Source: an uncultured Acidimicrobiales bacterium (GTDB lineage Bacteria; Actinomycetota; Acidimicrobiia; Acidimicrobiales; Aldehydirespiratoraceae). From it: a stretch of DNA of 64,000 nt. Location of the stretch: assembly GCA_905480195.1 (NCBI GenBank), contig CAJQPN010000014.1, positions 62,001 to 126,000 of the forward strand. Direction: 5' to 3'. Position 1 is the first letter of the stretch. Each line of letters opens with the position of its first letter. The position numbers were made by a program, and so were the translations under genes. The notes beneath the pieces are model-generated. The model had not been told where the DNA came from. It made no database searches and worked only from the letters and a program-made list of their open reading frames with translations. Below, piece after piece: positions 58,755 to 64,000 of this stretch.

Positions 58755-58760
58755 TACGGT
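58755..58760 (+). promoter_or_regulatory. Leaderless -10 element of the carboxylase operon
   Basis: TACGGT, 7 nt before ATG 58768, with TTCGCA 18 nt upstream as a poor -35. Confidence 0.45.
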
Positions 58761-58767
58761 CGGTCCT

Positions 58768-60446
58768 ATGCCCCAAACGTTGCTTGCGCCGGCCATGCGG
58801 TCGGCGCTCGACACCAGCAGTGATCTCTACCTCCAGAACCGAGAGGACATGGGTGAACTGCTCAACGTCCACGACGACCTGCTGGAGCTGGCGGCCAACG
58901 CCGGTGGCGAAAAAGCCATCACCCGCCACCGCGAACGGGGAAAGCTTCCCATTCGCGAACGCATTGCGGCTGTGCTCGATCCTGACACTCCGTTCCTCGA
59001 GATCACGCCACTGGCCGGCTACGGCAGCCAGTACCACCTTGGTGGCGGCATGATCGCCGGCATCGGGATTGTGGCAGGGACCGAGTGCGTGATCATGGGA
59101 AACGACCCGACGGTGGCTGCCGGTGCGCTCACGCCGTACGCGTCGAAGAAATGGATGCGAGCACTCGAAATCTCCCGAGACAACCGCATCCCCTACATCA
59201 GTTTCGTCGAATCGGCCGGCGGCGACCTTCGTCCCGGCGGAGGTGGCGGCGAACGCCCATCACAGGACGAGAATCCGCATGATGCGATCGGTTCCGCCGT
59301 CATCCCGCAACACTTCGCCGAGTCGGGACGGTTCTTCTACGAGATGATCGAACTCTCGAAGCTGAAGATCCCGACCGTGTGCGTGACGTTCGGGTCGTCG
59401 ACAGCCGGTGGTGCGTACCAACCGGGCCTCAGCGACTACAACATCTTCATCCGGGAGCAAACCTACGCGTTTCTCGCTGGTCCGCCGCTGGTGAAGATGG
59501 CCACGGGCGAGATCGCGGATTCCGAGACGATCGGCGGGGCGCAAAAGCACGCCGAGGTGTCGGGGCTCGCCGAGTACCTCGCCGAAGACGAGATGGATGC
59601 GATCCGAATGTGCCGCGAGGTGGTCTCACATCTCAACTGGCGGAAACCCGACCCAGCGCCGAGCCTCGCCGGCGAACCGCCGGCCCTTGATCCTGACGAA
59701 TTACTCGGTCTCGTCGGCAAGGATCTCGGTAAACCACTCGACATTCGTGAGGTGATCGGTCGGGTCGTCGATGGCAGCCGGTTCGAGGAGTTCAAACCCC
59801 GTTTCGGCACCTCGATGATCTGCGGCTGGGCATCGATCCACGGCTATCCGGTGGGGGTCCTCGGCAACAACGGGGTGATCTATCCCGACTCGGCGCAGAA
59901 GGCAGCCCATTTCATCCAGCTGTGCAACGCCATCGACACGCCGCTCGTGTTCTTCCAGAACATCACGGGCTACATGGTCGGAAAGGACTTCGAGGCTGAC
60001 GGGATCATCAAGAAGGGCTCACAGATGATCAACGCGGTCACCAACTCGACGGTTCCACATCTGACGGTGATCGTCGGCTCGTCGTATGGTGCCGGCACCT
60101 ACGGCATGTCGGGCCGGGCCTTCGGTAACCGGTTCACGTTCTTGTGGCCCACCGCCAAGATCGCCGTTATGGGGCCGAAGCAGATCGCCGGGGTCATGGC
60201 GCAGGTCCGGCGTGGTCAGGCCGAGCGGCAAGGCGTCGATTTCGACGAGGAAGCAGATGCCGAGATCGTCGCTGCCCACGAGGCTGCCCACGACAAAGGA
60301 TCGCTCGCGCTTCGGGCCACGGGTGCCATCAGTGACGACGGCATCATCGACCCGCGAGACACCCGCGACGTGCTCGGCATATGCCTGAGCGTCGTCCGCA
60401 ACCGCCCGATCGAGGGCGCCGCAGGGTACGGGGTGTTCCGACTGTG

Positions 60447-60447
<1 letters not shown>
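58768..60447 (+). CDS. Acyl-CoA carboxylase, carboxyltransferase (beta) subunit, MCC/GCC type
   Basis: Transfers CO2 from carboxybiotin to an acyl-CoA. The 559-residue product has the N-terminal ClpP-like domain (ISFVESAGGDLRPGGGGG, GSSTAGGAYQPGLSDYNIF, FLAGPPLVKMATGEI) and the C-terminal domain (FFQNITGYMVGKDFEADGII, GSSYGAGTYGMSGRAFGNRF). The segments resemble methylcrotonyl- and geranyl-CoA carboxylase beta subunits more than propionyl-CoA ones. The alpha subunit and an AtuA-like gene follow with overlapping codons, which favours a branched C5 or terpenoid acyl-CoA substrate. The first 60 residues are longer than usual. Confidence 0.9.
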
Positions 60448-62407
<1,960 letters not shown>

Positions 62408-62411
<4 letters not shown>

Positions 62412-64000
62412 TCCGAATCGCAAACTGCTCCGGCTTCTACGGCGACCGCCTGTCGGCAGCGAAAGAGATGGTCGAGGGTGGTCCAATCGATGCCCTCACC
62501 GGGGATTGGCTGGCCGAACTGACGATGCTGATCCTGGCCCGAACCCAAGCGAAGCATCCGGGTTCGGGTTTTGCCCGTACCTTCGTGACCCAGATGGAAC
62601 AGGTGATGGGAACCTGTCTCGACAAGGGCATCAAGGTCGTGTCGAACGCCGGTGGCCTCGATCCCGATCACTGTGCCGAAGCGGTGGCCGACGTGGCCGA
62701 AACGCTTGGTTTGAACCCAACGATCGCCTACGTCAACGGCGACAACCTCCTGCCCCGGCTTGAGGAACTGCGTGAAGCCGGTGTTGAGATCATCGACCTT
62801 GAGACGGGCGGACCAGTAGCCCCACTCGACTACATCTCGGCCAACGCCTACCTCGGGGCGTGGGGTGTCGTCGAGGCCCTCAACATGGGTGCCGACATCG
62901 TCGTGACCGGCCGGACGACCGATGCTGCGATCGTGGCAGGACCAGCGGCGTGGCACCACGGCTGGGCCCGCGACGACTGGGATGCGATGGCTGGAGCCGT
63001 CGCTGCGGGGCATGTCATCGAGTGTGGAACCCAGGCGACTGGCGGGAATTATTCGTTCTTCACCGAGATTCCGGGGATGGAGCGAACCGGCTTCCCGATC
63101 GCAGAGGTCGAGGCCGATGGCTCGTCGGTCATCACGAAACACCCTGGTACGGGTGGGGCGGTCACGGTAGGCACCGTGACGTCACAGCTGCTCTACGAGA
63201 TCGGTCCGCCCGGCTACCTGGGACCCGATGTCACCAGCCGTTTCGACACGATGACCCTCAGCCAGGAGGGTCCGGACCGGGTGCGGATCAACGGAACAAA
63301 GGGTGAGCGTCCCCCCGAGACTCTCAAGGTGTCGATGAACGCATGGGGTGGATTCCGCACCGATGTCATCGTGGCCCTCACTGGGCTCGAGATCGAAGCG
63401 AAAGCAGCCCTCATCGACGCAGCGTTCTGGGGTGCGGCCCCGTACCGACCGGACAACTTCGAGAGCGTCAGCCGTTCCGTGGTCCGTACCGATCATGTCG
63501 ATCCCGTCTCGAACGAAGCGGCCACCGCGCAATGGCGACTCACGGTGAAGGACGCTGATGAGCGAAAGACGAAGTCGCTCGCCCGGGGCATGAACGAGCT
63601 CGCGCTCGCAACCATCCCCGGCATGTACGGGTTAGCCGGTGGGGGAGCAGGCAAGCCGTTCGGGGTGCACACGTCCGGCCTGATCTCGGCTGATCTTGTC
63701 CCGCAGCACGTTGTTGTGCTCGGCGGTGAGCGTACGGTCGTCGAGTCGGTCGCCCCTGCCGGTGACACTGTGGTCAACGCCCCGCAGTTCGACCTTGCGC
63801 CGACTCCGGCCGGCGAGACGCGCCGGGTTCCACTCGGCACCATCCTCGGCTCTCGCTCAGGCGACAAAGGGGGGAACGCCAATCTTGGCGTCTTTGCCCG
63901 GTCGGTTGCGGCGTACTCGTGGATGGCAGCGCACCTCTCGACAGACCAGTTGCGCGAATTTTTGCCGGAGGCTGCAGAACTCGAGATCGAACGGTTTGAG
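62408..64000 (+). CDS. Acyclic terpene utilization AtuA-like (DUF1446) protein, 3' end outside window
   Basis: Not in the ORF track because it has no stop before the window ends. From GTG 62408 (overlapping the alpha-subunit stop as GTGA) 531 codons stay open. The start IRIANCSGFYGDRLSAAKEM and DALTGDWLAELTMLILAR are the DUF1446/AtuA opening, and GADIVVTGRTTDAAI and TGGNYSFFTEIPGMERTGFP lie in the core. The last 60 residues (GTILGSRSGDKGGNANLGVF) are the C-terminal AtuA-like domain found fused in many members. AtuA belongs to acyclic terpene degradation in Pseudomonas with geranyl-CoA carboxylase; its reaction is not settled. Confidence 0.88.

Overview
The window is a gene-dense, GC-rich (roughly 60-65 percent by eye) chromosomal segment from an actinobacterium. 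My best guess is class Acidimicrobiia (Ilumatobacter-like); the phylum is well supported and the class is inference. Support for the phylum: two tiny ribosomal protein genes of the mycobacterial bS22 and bL37 types (both absent from the ORF track), an Rpf-type muralytic enzyme, a DUF501 gene, and a gene order (metG-tatD-rpf-rsmA-ispE, then prs-rplY-pth-mfd-PPIase-mazG-eno-ftsB-like-DUF501-ppx) that follows the Mycobacterium tuberculosis Rv1007c-Rv1026 neighbourhood as I remember it. I see no transposase, phage gene, CRISPR array or rRNA; there is one tRNA (Gln, TTG).

Layout. 1-3.3 kb: end of truB, then ribF, ribE and ribBA (flavin synthesis; the DHBP synthase half of RibBA looks catalytically dead). 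3.3-7.1 kb (minus): M1 aminopeptidase coupled to a metallophosphoesterase. 7.2-11 kb (plus): adenosine kinase-like PfkB protein, then a TetR / ferritin-like diiron protein / dienoyl-CoA isomerase-like cluster. 11-13.2 kb (minus): upp, a 2-hydroxyacid dehydrogenase and an unknown gene; an MFS gene lies on the plus strand. 14.5-24.2 kb (minus): a DCC protein with a two-subunit ADP-forming acyl-CoA synthetase, a queuosine-salvage (QNG1/DUF2419) protein, and a BMP-type ABC importer operon ending in a phytanoyl-CoA dioxygenase-family gene, with an intrinsic terminator between the binding protein and the ATPase. 24.2-32.8 kb: amidohydrolase, bL37 and an epimerase, a PhnZ-like HD oxygenase, ychF, a second PhyH protein, an acyl-ACP desaturase, DUF192 and rsmI. 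33-49.6 kb: cupin, rmuC and the conserved metG-to-mazG housekeeping block with bS22 and tRNA-Gln. 49.7-56.4 kb: eno and ftsB-like, then an inserted Lrp / small ORF / xdhC / DUF6941 / mocA / coxG group, then DUF501-ppx. 56.4-64 kb: a DinB-like protein, an MFS gene, and a carboxylase beta / alpha / AtuA-like operon running off the window end.

The most striking structure is regulatory. About seventeen genes have a TANNNT -10-like hexamer only 6-7 nt before the start codon and no Shine-Dalgarno sequence, which is the signature of leaderless transcription. Two unrelated divergent gene pairs (MBL/ispE and DUF6941/mocA) share an identical compact module in which two opposed -10 hexamers overlap by their TA (ACCGTAGTCT and ACCCTAGGCT) and the two start codons lie exactly 24 nt apart. 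A third core (ACCGTACTAT) sits upstream of the lrp gene. Several promoters carry good inverted or tandem repeats that look like operators (tetR, desaturase, DUF192, cupin).
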